NCBI GenBank assembly: GCA_014529385.2 | Contig: CM043962.1 | Coordinates: forward strand, 92,702,180-92,766,179 | Reading direction: 5' to 3' | Source of the DNA: Adiantum capillus-veneris | Taxonomy: Eukaryota; Streptophyta; Polypodiopsida; Polypodiales; Pteridaceae | Length of the DNA: 64,000 bases | In this document: positions 22,600 to 33,798 of the stretch, piece by piece | Layout: each line of letters begins with the position of its first letter | How positions within the stretch are numbered: the stretch's first letter is position 1 | Program-made: the position numbers and the translations under genes | Notes under the pieces: model-generated | Told to the model about the DNA's origin: nothing | Databases searched by the model: none | What the model saw: only the letters and a program-made list of their open reading frames with translations

Positions 22600-24188
22600 C
22601 TCATCAATCGTGCTTGGGTCAGCACCCATGCAATCTAGAGCCAGTCCTGCTTTCATCTTGCCTTCCCGTCCATGTTCCTCAGCTGCTTTTGAACTCTCTG
22701 GCCTTTCTTCATCTTGTTCTTTCTGTGCCTTTTTAGGGCACTTTGCGGAGATGTGTCCTTGTTCCTCGCATCCAAAACACTTCCCCTCTTTGATGTAGTT
22801 GGCTCTCTCCCAAGGAGTGAGCCAGGGTCGTGCATCCTTGTCTTTCTGATCTTGGGGGTTCTTCTTCTTCTTTCTACTTTCATTTTTAGAAGTTTGTTCG
22901 GTTTTCTGCGTCATGATCTCATCGTGGGTTAAGTCAAACTGTCTGAGTGTATGGCAAAGCCCTGTTTCGCACGTTTCATCAGTTCTTGAATAGAATCTGA
23001 CTTTTGCTCTAAGCAGTGATCTCGGATCTCCGTAGGAAGTCTGCAGCTCAATCTGTTCTTTAAACAAGATCTTAAATGAAGAAGCGGGTAGAAAAGAGCT
23101 CCAAAATCTCTCGCAATAAGCGTCCAAAGTATCTTTCTTGATCATCCGGAGATGGTTCCAAGTAGTTCGTATTCGTACTCCCGAGTCAACCAAGAAGAAA
23201 TAAAAAGCCTTCTAAATTTCAGCCAATTAACTGGCGCTTTCTTGTTCAATAGAAAAGTGGACCACCATGTTCGAGCATTTCCCTTGAAGTAAGATGTAGC
23301 CCTCTGAATCTTGGAGTGCTCTGAGTAATGCCCTCCAGAGAAAGCTATATCAAACTGTTGTATGAAGGCCAAAGCCCTCAAAGCATCTCGAAATCGAGAA
23401 AAAGTGTCAAATTTAATTGACTGTCCACCTTCTTTATATTTGCGAACTTTCTTGCTTTTATCTCCCATAAAGTCATATTGGTTGGCTTTATAAAAATTCT
23501 TCTTCTTTGCATAAAATCTGTGTTCATCGGAGTCCGAACTATCTGAAGACGAGTCCTCTGTAGAACTGTCAGAAATTGGACGAAACTTAGACTTCTTTGC
23601 CTTTTTCTTGCCCTTTCCGAAGCTTTGCTTTTTGCTTCGCTTTTTCCCTTTCTAGTCTTCTTCGCTCGAGTCAGAAGAGCTAGAAGAACTGTCAGAAGAA
23701 GTGGATACTCCTTCAAATTAGACATGCTTCTTCTACTTTCTTGCCGAGGCAAAAGTAGATTGACGACCCAAATAACCAGAGAAGTCAGTTCCTTTCTTCT
23801 GCTTTTTGTCATGCTTTTTGGCTTTGTTGGTTGGGTCAAAAAACTGGGTAATCTGTGTATCAACCACCTCTTCCAATTCTTGCTCTGTAAACATCCTCGG
23901 AGTAGAAGGTTTCTTGAGTGCCCGTTTGAGGGGTGGTTTTGTGGCCTTACGCCACTGAGAGTGCACTTCGTCGAAGGATGTCTGAGTAAAAAATTTGGCA
24001 CATTTTGGGTCGTTTGCAAGATTGATCATCATCTTTATCGCATCGTCAACCAATTGTCGACGCTCCATCTCTTCAATCTCCGCTTGAGTAGGCTGAGGCA
24101 AGCCGTACTCCTCGTGAGAATCTTCTTCGTGATCTCTTCCCGCATCCCCAGATGCAGAGGAAGTCGATTGATCTTTGTTTGAATCCAT
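22600..24188 (-). pseudogene. Element B gag (broken)
   Basis: Starts at the ATG at 24188 (MDSNKDQ), 52 bases inside the PBS. The N-terminal part runs to 23733; a frameshift precedes the Ser/Asp plus Lys-rich region (23700-23580). The Gag core lies at 23468-22930 with GNARTWWSTFLL, and a CCHC-like knuckle, CFGCEEQGHISAKC, at about 22770. It is collinear with element A gag and without its poly-Ser expansion. Confidence 0.8.
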
Positions 24189-24239
24189 AAATGTCGCGAG
24201 AAAAGGATCGGATTTCTCTATAGAAGAGAAATCGGCCGC

Positions 24240-24251
24240 GCTCTGATACCA
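24240..24251 (-). other. Element B primer-binding site
   Basis: GCTCTGATACCA on the + strand, which is TGGTATCAGAGC on the coding strand, one base inside the LTR that starts at 24253. Initiator-Met tRNA type. Confidence 0.88.
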
Positions 24252-24252
24252 C

Positions 24253-24857
24253 TGCAACAAACTTGGACACTCCAAGTCAAGATTCTACCGTGACACAGCA
24301 GAGATTCATTTCAAAACAGTTCACAGTTCACAATTGATTCGGCACGGCCCGACGGAGTTCCGTGCCTAGAGATATTGGCCCCAAAGACTGGCGCCCCTTT
24401 CGGTATTTCTTTTTGTATTAATCTATGCTCAAAGTACAAGGGAGTGGGAGGGGTCTCACTCTCAGACTCTGCGTCCAGATGCTCTGCAGAGTGGGAGCCA
24501 ACCACTTATTTAAAGGTTTACAAGGGATGCTAAAAGCAGAGCCCCAAAAGCTGCCATCTTTTTTTGAAAAATAGGTTTTCAAAATAAAGCAAAGCCCAAA
24601 AGCTGCCCAAAAATTGCGTAGAGCTTTAGCCTTGCTTTTCCGTACTACTGCCGTACAATCAAGCACAAAAAGCGGGGGGCTTGTACGCTCTACCACGTCA
24701 GCAACTATGAGCGGATTTTTTGGTGCAAATTCTGGAGCCTGTCGTGTTGCCACGTCAGCATTTCTGTTGTGGAACTTCCTGTCAATCGGGGTGCCTGTGT
24801 GTCTCTGTTGCCTATGGAGAATGTATCCAGACCATGCCACGTCACCAGTTTGTGACA
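24253..24857 (-). repeat. Element B 5' LTR (605 bp)
   Basis: Runs TGCAACAAAC to AGTTTGTGACA. It has the shared core (24374-24412), three CCACGTCA boxes (24691, 24749, 24835) and the same ending as other family LTRs. The following bases 24858-24871 are a short piece of element E between B and the copia element. Confidence 0.85.
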
Positions 24858-24871
24858 GTGATGGCTAATTT

Positions 24872-25090
24872 TGTGGGAATTAGGGTTGCAAGAAGAGACA
24901 CATAGCTTGGAGAAGACGAAGGAAGCTCAAGGCACACAATAGAGAGTGTATTACTTAGTGTGCAATGGAAGGATGAGTTAGCCCTAGAGTGAAGGGCGTA
25001 AATACATTGCACGGGGGAAAAAACCTCCTAGTGAGGGAAAAAATGCCCTGGCAGTCCTAAGTATGTTCACACACATCACTACCACATGTA
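24872..25090 (-). repeat. Copia 3' LTR (219 bp)
   Basis: Starts TGTGGGAATTAGGG and closely matches 32673-32890. The minus-strand polypurine tract CTAGGGGGG abuts it at 25091-25099. Confidence 0.88.
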
Positions 25091-25149
25091 TATCCCCCCT
25101 AGGAGTGATGCGGTGAATGAGAGCTAGCACATAGAGTATAGGGAAGTGC

Positions 25150-25779
25150 CATGCCATGAGGACATGATCAATCCACAAAGGGGAGTAAGCCCAAAGCTTT
25201 GCAGAAAGCTTAAAACTTCTCACGAGACAATGCCTTTGCGAAAAGATCTGTAAGGTTGTCCTGTGTTGGTATATAAGCCAAGTTGATCTCTCCTACCGAG
25301 AGCCTCTCCCTGACATAGTGGTAATGCACCTCAATGTGCTTTGTGCGAGCATGAAAAACTGGGTTCCTCGCAACTGCTAATGCGCTGTGACTGTCAGTGT
25401 AGATACTGTTGGCAGTGTCCTATCCAACACCCAAATCAGCCATAAGGCGTCTGAGCCATACACACTCAATCGTAGCTGTGAAGACTGCCCTATACTCAGC
25501 CTCACAATTGGTAGTGGCTATAGTAGGTTGTTTCTTGCTCAACCATGATATGCATGAGTTGCCAAGCATGAAACAAAAACCACTTGTGGACACTCGTGTG
25601 TCAAAACAACAAACCCAGTTTGAGTCTAAAAAGCATGTAAGTCTGCCGGCAATGATCCCCCCTTGGGATAAAACAAGTCAAGATGTAAAGTGCCACTCAA
25701 GTAGCAAAAGATCCTATTGACAGCCTGCCAATGCTTAGACCCTGGGCTACAGCCTGCCAATGCTCAGACCCTGGTCTAT
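25150..25779 (-). pseudogene. Copia RNase H region (3' part, split by element C)
   Basis: The minus-strand translation near 25210-25300 gives the copia RNase H ending (YHFVRERL..., AYIPTQDNLTDLFAKAL). Farther on it has the EAEY-type and SWLSKKQP-type segments (about 25500-25560). It is continuous with 28798 once element C is removed. A short GCCTGCCAATGCT-like duplication occurs at 25720-25765. Confidence 0.75.
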
Positions 25780-26382
25780 TATAACAGACTTGGACACTCC
25801 AAGTCAAGAATCTATCGCGACTTGACAGGAATTCACTTCAAAACACTTCACAATTTGATTCGACACCGGCCCGGCTTCCGTGCCAAGACGTAATTGCCCC
25901 AAAGACTGGCGCCCCTTTCGGTATTTCTTTTTGTGTTAAAATCTGTGCTCAAAGTACAAGGGAGTGGGAGGGTCTCACTCTCAGACTCTGCGTCCAGATG
26001 CTCTACAGAGTGAGAGCCCTGCCCACACTTATAAAGGTTTACAAGGGATGCCAAAAGCAGAGTCTGAAAAGTTGTCAATTAAAAGCATTCATCTCTCAAG
26101 TCATTGCTTGGTAAATAAAGCAACTCAAAAATAAAACAATTATTCCCAAAAGCTGCTTTTAACTTTGCGTAGAATTCAGCCCTGATTTGCGTAGGCAAAA
26201 AGCGTTCGTACAGCTGTCGTAAAACGTGGAATTCCGTACAGCCATGCCACGTCAGCATTTCGGGTTTTTCGTCGGATTTTGCGGACCTACCACGTCAGCA
26301 TTTCAGCATGCCTCTTTTTCCGGGACTGTCCACGCCAAGGGGAGGGTATGTGTATACAGGCTGCCACGTCACTAGTTTGTGA
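25780..26382 (-). repeat. Element C 3' LTR (603 bp)
   Basis: Same family as the A and B LTRs. The shared core is at about 25893-25930, with CCACGTCA boxes at 26247, 26290 and 26364, followed by the TACCCCCCTCTT polypurine tract (minus strand). Confidence 0.85.
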
Positions 26383-27049
26383 CATACCCCCCTCTTGAAA
26401 GCATTGTAATCGCCCTCGATTACGCCCGCAAAACAGACAGAGGCCATAAACTGTCTTAGCAGACACTGACTGTTAGTATCGATGCACTAGGAACACACAT
26501 CTAGCACATGTACCAATCGATAGTCACATCACAGGATATCACAGGACGTCACTTGACATCACAGGACATCACATGACAAATCACATTCAAAATTCATTCG
26601 GATCTCAGACAATGATGAATCGACAACATATATAGCAATGCATCTAGATCCCCACTCGGGACCTCATAGATGCCCAATTAACTAATCCTTATTGCAATCA
26701 CGTCTATCGAGATCTTTTAGACCGAAATGCTACAATCATTTCGTCTATAAGTTCTTGCACTTGGTTTAAGTCAAGAACAAATTAATATCATATTATCGGG
26801 AATTCCAGTTCATAAAGTCATTACAGCAGAATATTGTCCGCTCACAGTATTCCTAAAACTCAGAAGAGACATCAGTGACTTTAGTATAAAAAATGAGGGC
26901 AATCTGTTGACAAAGGAGTGGAGTGGACTCCCCTCTTGTGCATACCCATTGCACCAAATTCCGCCCAAGTTGAGTTCGGGGTTCCATTTAGAATAGACTA
27001 TGCTAATCCAAATGCTTGAAGGTAAAGATTCACAATCTGAGGAGTATCT

Positions 27050-28735
27050 GCTAGGTCCTCCTTATCCATCCAGTTCGCATCCAATGCAGGATAGTTCTTG
27101 AATTTAACCAAGAACTACCTCATTGCTTTACCCTTAATATTTTCGTCTTTATGTGCCAATATCTGTTTTGGAACAAGGATCTCCTCGTTTTCTTCCACTT
27201 CGGGCTACTCATTAGGCTCCCCATCTTCGGGCGCATCGCCTTTAAAAGGCTTCAAGAGACTCACATGAAAAGCATTGTGAATTCTCCAAGTATCGGGTAG
27301 CTTCAATCTAAAGGAGACATCATTTATCTTTTCGGAAATCTGGAAAGGTCCGTAGTATCGCATACTAAGCTTTGGAAAAAGCCTCTCCTTTCCCTTTTTC
27401 TTTCTCAGGCGTGCCTTCTCAAAACATAAGAGCACCCAATAGTTCTCCTTCAATTTCAAATCGCGACGATGGCAATCTGTTGCCTTTTTCTGTCTTTCTT
27501 GAGATTTCTGCAAAGCCTCGCGGACCTTGGCAAAAGCCGGTCCAAGTCACGCGTGTACTCATCGGCTTCAAAAATCTTATCTTTCGTGCTTAGGAAGGGT
27601 GGAACCTTAGTAGCACCTTTAATAATCTCATATGGCGTCTTCCCCATCGAAGAGTGTATCGTGTTATTGCAGGCAAATTCCACCAAAGGTAAATCCCATT
27701 GAGTCTTCTGATCCGAGATGTAAGACTTCAATAAATCTAGTACCATTGAATTAGCAATCTCTGATTGCCCGTCAGTTTGTGGGTGGAACGATGACGAGAA
27801 CTGCAACCGCGTACCAATGTTCTCCCAAATAGCCTTTCAAAACAAACTCATAAATCTGGCGTCCCTGTCTGAGACAATCGTCTCAGGCATGCCATGTAAT
27901 CTGAAGACCTGGGCCACAAACAGTCTCGCTAAGTGATCTGGCTTGACTGTTTTCTTCACTGGAATGAAATGAGCTTGCTTGCTAAATCTGTCAATGACAG
28001 TCCAGATACCATCGTCACCACTTTGTGTTCTCGGGAGATCAAAAATGAAATCTATTGCAAAACTTTCCCAGGGGCGGGTGGGTATTTGTGGCATACTGAT
28101 CGACCATATCCTCGAAGCTCCTATGATGTATCGCGGAAATAGCCAGAACCAACGGCTTTCGGGACAAAGCATCTGGCACCAAATTCTTCTGCTTGCACAT
28201 GGACAATTTGGAAGTGAAACTGTGACAAGATGTTCGCCCACCGCATCTGCTTTTTCGAAAGCTACTTCTGTGACAAGAAGTAGCGTAAACTCTGGTGATC
28301 TGTGAAGACCGTAAAATCGGCTCAGAGTATGTAATGTCGCCACTCAGTAAGAGCATGGATAACCGCCAAAATCTCTTTCTCATATATCTGTGCTGTCAAT
28401 TCCGGCCTTGAAAACAATCGGCTTTTGTAGGCAATGACATGGCCTTCTTGCATTAAGACCGCACCCAGACTACGACCACAGGCATCACAATATACTTCAA
28501 ATGACTTCTGCAAGTCCGACAAAGTTAAAACTGGTTTTGTAGTCAATTTCTCTTTCAATGTCTGAAAGGCAGTCACCTCTGTGGATCCCCACGAGAAAGG
28601 GACTCCTTTTTGCGTCAACATATGCAAAGGGGAAGCAACCTCTGCAAACTTTCTAATGAACCGCCTGTAGTACGAACACAAGCCCAAGAAGCTTCTAACT
28701 TCATGGACATTCTTCAAATTAGGCCAATCATGGAT
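27050..28735 (-). pseudogene. Element C pol remnant: RNase H and integrase
   Basis: RNase H is the best preserved of the family (28733-28322: DACGRSLGAVLMQ and YEKEILAVIHAL). Integrase follows (28180-27456) with DFIFDLPRTQSGDDG, a VSDRD second Asp and HPQTDGQSEIANS third-site Glu. The segment between the QYAT block and IPTRPW, which normally holds the HHCC zinc finger, is deleted at about 28085. The C-terminus (27513-27205) has [13 protein letters not shown] and HVSLLKP. Confidence 0.8.
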
Positions 28736-28797
28736 TGTCCACGCCAAGGGGAGGGTGTGTGTGTCTATACAGGCTGCCACGTCACTAGTTTGTGACA

Positions 28798-30271
28798 GCT
28801 ATACATGAATCTGCTGACTTGTGAGATTGTAAACTGAATATCCGGCCTCGTGTTGCATACATAAATGAGGCAGCCAACAGCAGTTTGGTAAGTGTGACAT
28901 CGGCAGGATCACCAGCATCATGAAGACTCAATCTTCAAACCTGTTACCATGGGAGTGGCAATAGGTTTGCAATCTTCAAGTCCAAACTTACATAGCAATG
29001 TCTCTATGTAACTTTTAGGACACAAGGAAATACCACCATCACACTGCTTAAACTGTATACCCAAGTAATGATGCAATAGCCCCAAATCTTTCATCTTGAA
29101 AGTAGCATTCAAATCAGCCTTAAATTCAGTAATATGTCTCCCATTTAGTCCAGTGATCAGCGTCCACATAGAGAACGATAATGAGAAGTACATCACCCTC
29201 ACGCTTTATATACAATGTGCTTTCTGTTGGATTGTTACGAAAGACTCGTTTGACCAAATGAGTGTCAGCCTTCTCATACCAAGCACAAGGATGTAGCTTC
29301 AACCCATACAAAGCTTTCTTACATTTGTACACTTTATCTTTCTGCCCTTTAATGACAAAACCGTGAGGCTGCGTTACATAAACTTCCTCAAATATGTCAC
29401 CATTCAAGAAAGCAGTAACAATGTCTGATTGATGTACATTCCAACCAAAATGAGATGCCAATGCACATAGAAAACGCACAGTAGTCATACGACAAGTGGG
29501 AGCAAAAGTCTCTTCATAATCTATGCCTCTTTGTTGTGCATAACCTTTTGCAACAAGTCGAGCCTTATAGCGATCAATCTCACCATCTGGCTTGCGTTTC
29601 AACTCGTAAACCCACTTTGTACCAATGGCCTTTTTGCCAGGAGGCAAATCACGTAAAGTCCATGTGTCATTTTCTATAAGTGCATCATATTTTGATTGCA
29701 TGGTAGCCATCCAATTTTCTGAGTTCTGTGATTTATCAAAAGACAGAGGTTCCTCAATATCAGATAAATTAGACACAGCCAAAGCATAACAATCTGATGC
29801 ATAAGATGCATGGCAAGAACCTGAACGAGTACCGCAAATACCTGTAGCCTGCTCATTCTCAACCCTTTCCTCATCAAGTACATCATGTACATCTACGCCA
29901 GTAATAGGCTGATCTGTAACATTTTCAGAAACCCCCATAGGCTGTACATTTGCCTCATTGGAATTTACATTCGAAATTCCACCACTGAAAAGAGGCAACA
30001 AAGTGTCATAAATGTCCTGTGAGCTTATATTTTTTGTCTCTAGTACACGACAACAAGGACTTAACAGAATCTTCCACAAACACATCCCATGAGACCAAGA
30101 TACGCTTTGTTTGTGGATTATACAACCTGTAACCTTTGCTTTCAGCACTATAACCAACAAAAATACATTTGACAGCCTTATCATCCAATTTCCTGCGTTG
30201 TGTTTGTGGCTCCAAAGCATATGCCAAACAGTCAAAAACACGCATGTGCTCAATAGAAGGCTTTCTATCAT
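28798..30271 (-). pseudogene. Copia reverse transcriptase (frameshifted at YVDD)
   Basis: From 29640 downwards on the minus strand: GTKWVYELKRKPDGEIDRYKAR block, ETFAPTCRMTTVR, SDIVTAFLNGD and KALYGLK, typical of copia RT. The catalytic YVDD (29159-29168) has lost two bases: the frame reads YVDA and must shift to resume LITGLNGRH (29150-28918). The thumb/connection runs to 28798, where element C was inserted. The spacer between integrase and RT (30000-29700) is Asn/Glu/Val-rich. Confidence 0.88.
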
Positions 30272-31290
30272 GCAATGCTTCTAATGGAGTCATAGACTGC
30301 AAAGCTTTCGTAGGACACCTGTTTAGTACATAAGTGGCACACATGATGGCCTCAAGCCAAAACGAATGCGGCAAAGCTTGACTCTTGACCATACGTCGTG
30401 TCATTGCTGTAAGTGACCTATTTTTCCTCTTAGCAACACCATTTTGCTGAGGCGTATAAGGCACTGTACATTGGTGTTTTACCCCACAACTAGCCAGGAA
30501 TCCATTAAACTCAAGAGACATATATTCCCTCCCTCGATCGGGACAGAGGGTGCCCATAGTACATTTTGAGACATTTTCAGCCATAGCCAAAAATTGTTTG
30601 AAGCACATAAATACTTCGGACTTGTCTTTAAGCGGATATATCCATGCATGCCTGGAGTAATCATCAGTGAAAGTCACAAAGTAAAGGTAATTTCCCAAGG
30701 ACGGAGTTTGCATGGGCCCACAAACATCACTATGTACAAGCTGCAACCTGCATGTGGCCCTAAGTGAACCATCCTTTGGAAACTTCGAATGCTGTATCTT
30801 ACCCAAAATACAGCCTTCACAAACATGTTTGATAGGGGCTTCAATAGGCGGCAAAGAAGCAACCGTATCATATTTCTGCAAACGTAGCAAACTGATAAAA
30901 TTCAGATGCCCAAAATGTGCATGCCAAAGTTTTGCATCTGAAATAGCCTTAGAATCCCCAACTGCATTTGCAAAATTCTGCCCACACTTGTCATATAAAG
31001 TGAGCTTATATAGCCCACGTCATAAAATGCCAGATGCAACAATTTCATCACCGAAACTGAGATCATGTACTGTACATGTGTCATCTACAAATTCTAGCAA
31101 GCGCAGATACAGACAAAAGATTCTTCTTGATCCCAGGTACATACAATGCATCAACAAGTGTGAAAGAGCTACCATTTGCAGCAGTAAGCACAATCTTTTC
31201 AATTCCCTTGACCGGACAAGAGGCATTGTTGGCACAAGTGATTGCATTCCCATGAGGGACATCCTTGAGAGAGGTAAACAAGTCACGGAT
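30006..31290 (-). pseudogene. Copia integrase and pre-integrase domain (catalytic Glu changed)
   Basis: Pre-integrase/HHCC region at 31290-30780 with H...CEGCILGK. The core has SDVCGPM (first Asp, about 30730), DRGREYMS (second Asp; normally DNGGEY) and PYTPQQNGVAKRKNR (about 30435), where the catalytic Glu of the usual GVAERKNR is Lys. A GKR-like ALQSMTPLEA...KPSIEHMRVFDCLAY block follows. The enzyme joins cDNA ends to the target. Here the Glu-to-Lys change and stops make it inactive. Confidence 0.85.
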
Positions 31291-31499
31291 GAGATGTAAT
31301 GTGCTTTGTAGCACCACTATCAAAGTACCACACTTCAACATCTGCAGCAACTGACAAACATGCATCATGGACAGAAGGATCATAAATGCACTCTGCACTA
31401 AAAGCCCATTGTGCTTCAACATCAGCATCACAGTTTCCTTTCACAAAAGACTCAACAATAGCTACATTTGTAGTGGAACCTTCTTCTTAGCCTCTTTGG

Positions 31500-32352
31500 C
31501 CTTCAACTTAGGACATTGCTTGATCAAATGATCATTAGCTTTACATTAATGGCAACGCATCTTCTTTTTGCCCTTATCATCAGAATTTCCACACAAATTG
31601 CTGCCAAGAACATGCAATTTACCACTTGCAAAAAAACCATGAGACGTGGCTACATTGCTAATACCACCTTTTCTTTGAGCAACAATAAAGGCATGTTCAA
31701 CTGCACGTTGTTTAGTCCTGTTTTTTTTGGAAAGTGACTTTTGCAACAACAATGTGCATAATGCATTAAACTGGACAACTTTAGGATTTCCTTGGGTCAC
31801 AAGTCTCCAAGTACTGGCAAGGCATCAAGAACAATTTGCATAAGGGAACTGTCTGAAATGACTTCACCTACAGAAATAAGTTGCTCATTGATATCCTTGA
31901 CACCAGCAAGGAAAGTGTCCATGTCATCTTCCTCGTGCATAATCTTCGACTCTAGCTCTTTACGCAGCAATGTAATTTTTGCCTCATTGCGACTTGCATA
32001 AAGACCCGCTAGAATATCCCAAGCTTGTTTTGCAGATTTTGTTGAACGAATGTGAGGAGTAATAGTGCGCTTCAAAGACGACGCAATCAATGCATAAGTC
32101 CGTGCATCTGTTTTGCTCAGCCGTAGGCAAAACAGCTCTGATAGCAACAATCCTGCCACCAAAACCTACAACATCCTCAACATCGCCTTTATCCTGAGAA
32201 CCAAGACGTACATCAATGCCCTGTACAATGTTCCAAACGCCCTTTGACAGAAGGACATGTTGCATCATTTAAGCCCACATAAGGTAATTGTCCCCATCCA
32301 ACCTATCCTCAGCAGCAAACATCTTGAACACATCTGTGTTGTTGTCAGCCAT
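31500..32352 (-). pseudogene. Copia gag (UBN2 type) with zinc knuckle (broken)
   Basis: Starts at the ATG at 32352 (MADNNTD...RLDGDNYLMWA). A TAA follows where related Gags have Tyr, before MMQHVLLSKGVWNIV. The Gag core runs 32162-31797 with SAKQAWDILAGLYASRNEAK and LRKELESKI. A CxxC...H....C knuckle (about 31555-31515) contains a second stop. Confidence 0.82.
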
Positions 32353-32658
32353 GGCAAATGCTTCACCTAATGTGAAAATTGTTTGAAAAGAGGAGAAACA
32401 GAGTGGGAACAACATGTGCTATATAGCACAAACCGTAGAAGACTGTACAGGACCTGTTATGTAGAAAACAACACTGACAGATATTTTGCACAAAATGACG
32501 AAATAGCCTGTGCAATACTGCCTGTAGTGGAAACGGAGGCCGAAATGAGCCCAAATCAAAAATCGACCTGTGAACGCTCGTCAAAGTTCACAAAATCGGA
32601 GAAAGTGAGTAGGCGTGTGTTGGAGCTGTTGGCGACTAAGCCCGGGAGGATGCAACCT

Positions 32659-32670
32659 GCATTGATACCA
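32659..32670 (-). other. Copia primer-binding site
   Basis: GCATTGATACCA on the + strand (TGGTATCAATGC on the coding strand), two bases inside the 5' LTR. It matches initiator-Met tRNA over the first eight bases and diverges after. Confidence 0.75.
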
Positions 32671-32672
32671 AT

Positions 32673-32897
32673 TGTTGGAATTAGGGTTGCAAGAAAACAC
32701 AGCTTGGAGAAGATGAAGGAAGCTCAAGGCACACAACTGAGAGTGTATTACTTAGTGTGCAATGGAAAGACGAGTTAGCCCTAGAGTGATGGACATATAT
32801 ACAATGCATGGGGGAAAAAACCTCCTAGTGAGGGAAGAAATGCCTCGACGGTCCTAAGTGTGTTCACGCACATCACTGCCACATGTATATTGTAACA
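32673..32897 (-). repeat. Copia 5' LTR (225 bp)
   Basis: TGTTGGAATT...TGTAACA, with TGTT/AACA inverted ends. The end is fixed by the AATTT duplication immediately outside (32898-32902). Confidence 0.88.
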
Positions 32898-33112
32898 AAT
32901 TTTACTACGCAAGAATATCAAGAGCTCCGATCTAGAATGAGACTCCTTGGATGAGAGTTTTCTGGGAAGCCAACGACCTAGGATATCAAGAGCTCCAATT
33001 TGGAATGAGAAATTGTCCCTCGGAATGACCCTCGGAAATTTTTGAGCCAACTTGAGTTGTTTTGCAGGTATATTGTAATCGCGGACGGTTACTTTCTTTC
33101 AAGATGGGGAGA
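32898..33112 (+). other. Element E 3' internal end and polypurine tract
   Basis: Contains two copies, 65 bases apart (from 32913 and 32978), of an ATATCAAGAGCTCC...GAATGAGA unit. It ends with the polypurine tract CAAGATGGGGAGA (33100-33112) before the 3' LTR. No coding sequence. Confidence 0.7.
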
Positions 33113-33798
33113 TGTCACAAATTGCTGACGTGCCAAGCCATTGAAGAATGGAGCCAACCTGCAGATCCTGACGGAGGGGCCTAAACCCTAAGAAGCAGCA
33201 GTAGAAGTTTTACCAACTTGCAAGTCGTGCCGAGCGGCCTATTTTTAAAGAGGAGTTTCCACCACCCCGTCTGATGGGGCCCAAGTGACCTAAAGACATC
33301 AAAGTCAAGCAGGACCCACAGACACACATAATTTTCCCTTGCTAAATCGTCGATGACGTAGCAGTTGTACGACAATCCTGAAATTTGTGCTGACTTGTTG
33401 ACGTGGTAGCCTGTATGGAATTCACGTTGGTGACTGCTGACGTGGCAACCTATACATAAATTTTCCTTAATTTGCGTTGATGCCTTTTGGGGCCAGATGC
33501 TTTTAGAACTTGAAGCTTTTCATGGCAAAGGGCCTTTAAATATGAGCCAAGGGCTCATTCTCTAGCATGCTCCCCCGTAGGGGTGCAGAGGATGGAGTAC
33601 CGCGTTGTACTGAGTTCAAGCATTATAAAGAAATACTGAAAGAGGCGCCAGCGTTTGGGGCATGTGCTCTCTTGGGGTGGAACTCCGCCACTTCCCGTCT
33701 CGTGTCGTGCATCTCTTTCAGTTCAATTGTTATTTGAAGTGCTTAAAGTTGTTCAATTTGCTCTTTTCTGTTGGCACATGATGCCCGTTCACGTGACA
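33113..33798 (+). repeat. Element E 3' LTR (686 bp)
   Basis: TGTCACAAAT...CACGTGACA, collinear with 9231-9940 but clearly diverged and with indels, so E is old relative to the KASI-intron element. TAGAT (33799-33803) follows. Confidence 0.85.

Larger units (their letters stand above)
11139..24857 (-). mobile_element. Element B: truncated Ty3/gypsy (chromovirus-like), split by composite A
   Basis: Minus-strand gypsy. The 5' LTR is 24253-24857 and the PBS 24240-24251; gag runs 24188-22600 and pol 22540-19933, continuing at 11463-11139 (integrase C-terminus and chromodomain). The two pol halves are contiguous once 11464-19932 is removed, and CTGCT is duplicated at 11459-11463 and 19933-19937. 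The 3' untranslated region and 3' LTR are missing: B stops at 11139 beside E sequence. RNase H is deleted and frames are broken. Confidence 0.8.
25780..28797 (-). mobile_element. Element C: internally deleted Ty3/gypsy inside the copia element
   Basis: Left LTR 25780-26382, starting TATAACAG (TG mutated to TA) and ending TTTGTGACA. The right LTR is reduced to its last about 60 bp (28735-28797). Flanks TCTAT (25775-25779) and GCTAT (28798-28802) are a 5-bp duplication with one change. Inside remain the 3' region, integrase C-terminus and core, and RNase H. Integrase zinc finger, RT, protease, gag, PBS and most of the 5' LTR are gone. Confidence 0.85.
24872..32897 (-). mobile_element. Ty1/copia element, interrupted by gypsy C
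   Basis: Minus strand; domain order gag, integrase, RT, RNase H defines copia. LTRs are 24872-25090 (3') and 32673-32897 (5'), with AATTT duplicated at 24867-24871 and 32898-32902. PBS is at 32659-32670 and a polypurine tract (AGGGGGG) at 25091-25099. A gypsy element C (25780-28797) splits RT from RNase H. The 3' LTR lacks the terminal seven bases (TGTAACA) kept at the other end. Coding frames contain stops, a frameshift in YVDD and a changed integrase Glu. Confidence 0.88.
9231..33798 (+). mobile_element. Element E: + strand LTR retroelement split by nested insertions
   Basis: The 5' LTR is 9231-9940 and the 3' LTR 33113-33798; both run TGTCAC...GTGACA. The 5' LTR is followed by a tRNA-like primer site, and the 3' LTR is preceded by a CAAGATGGGGAGA polypurine tract. 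TAGAT flanks both ends, which proves the two LTRs belong to one insertion. Its own internal DNA is only 9941-11138, 24858-24871 and 32898-33112. The rest is younger elements B (with A) and copia (with C). Apart from a weak gag-like remnant I see no pol, so it was non-autonomous or lost its pol. Confidence 0.8.
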
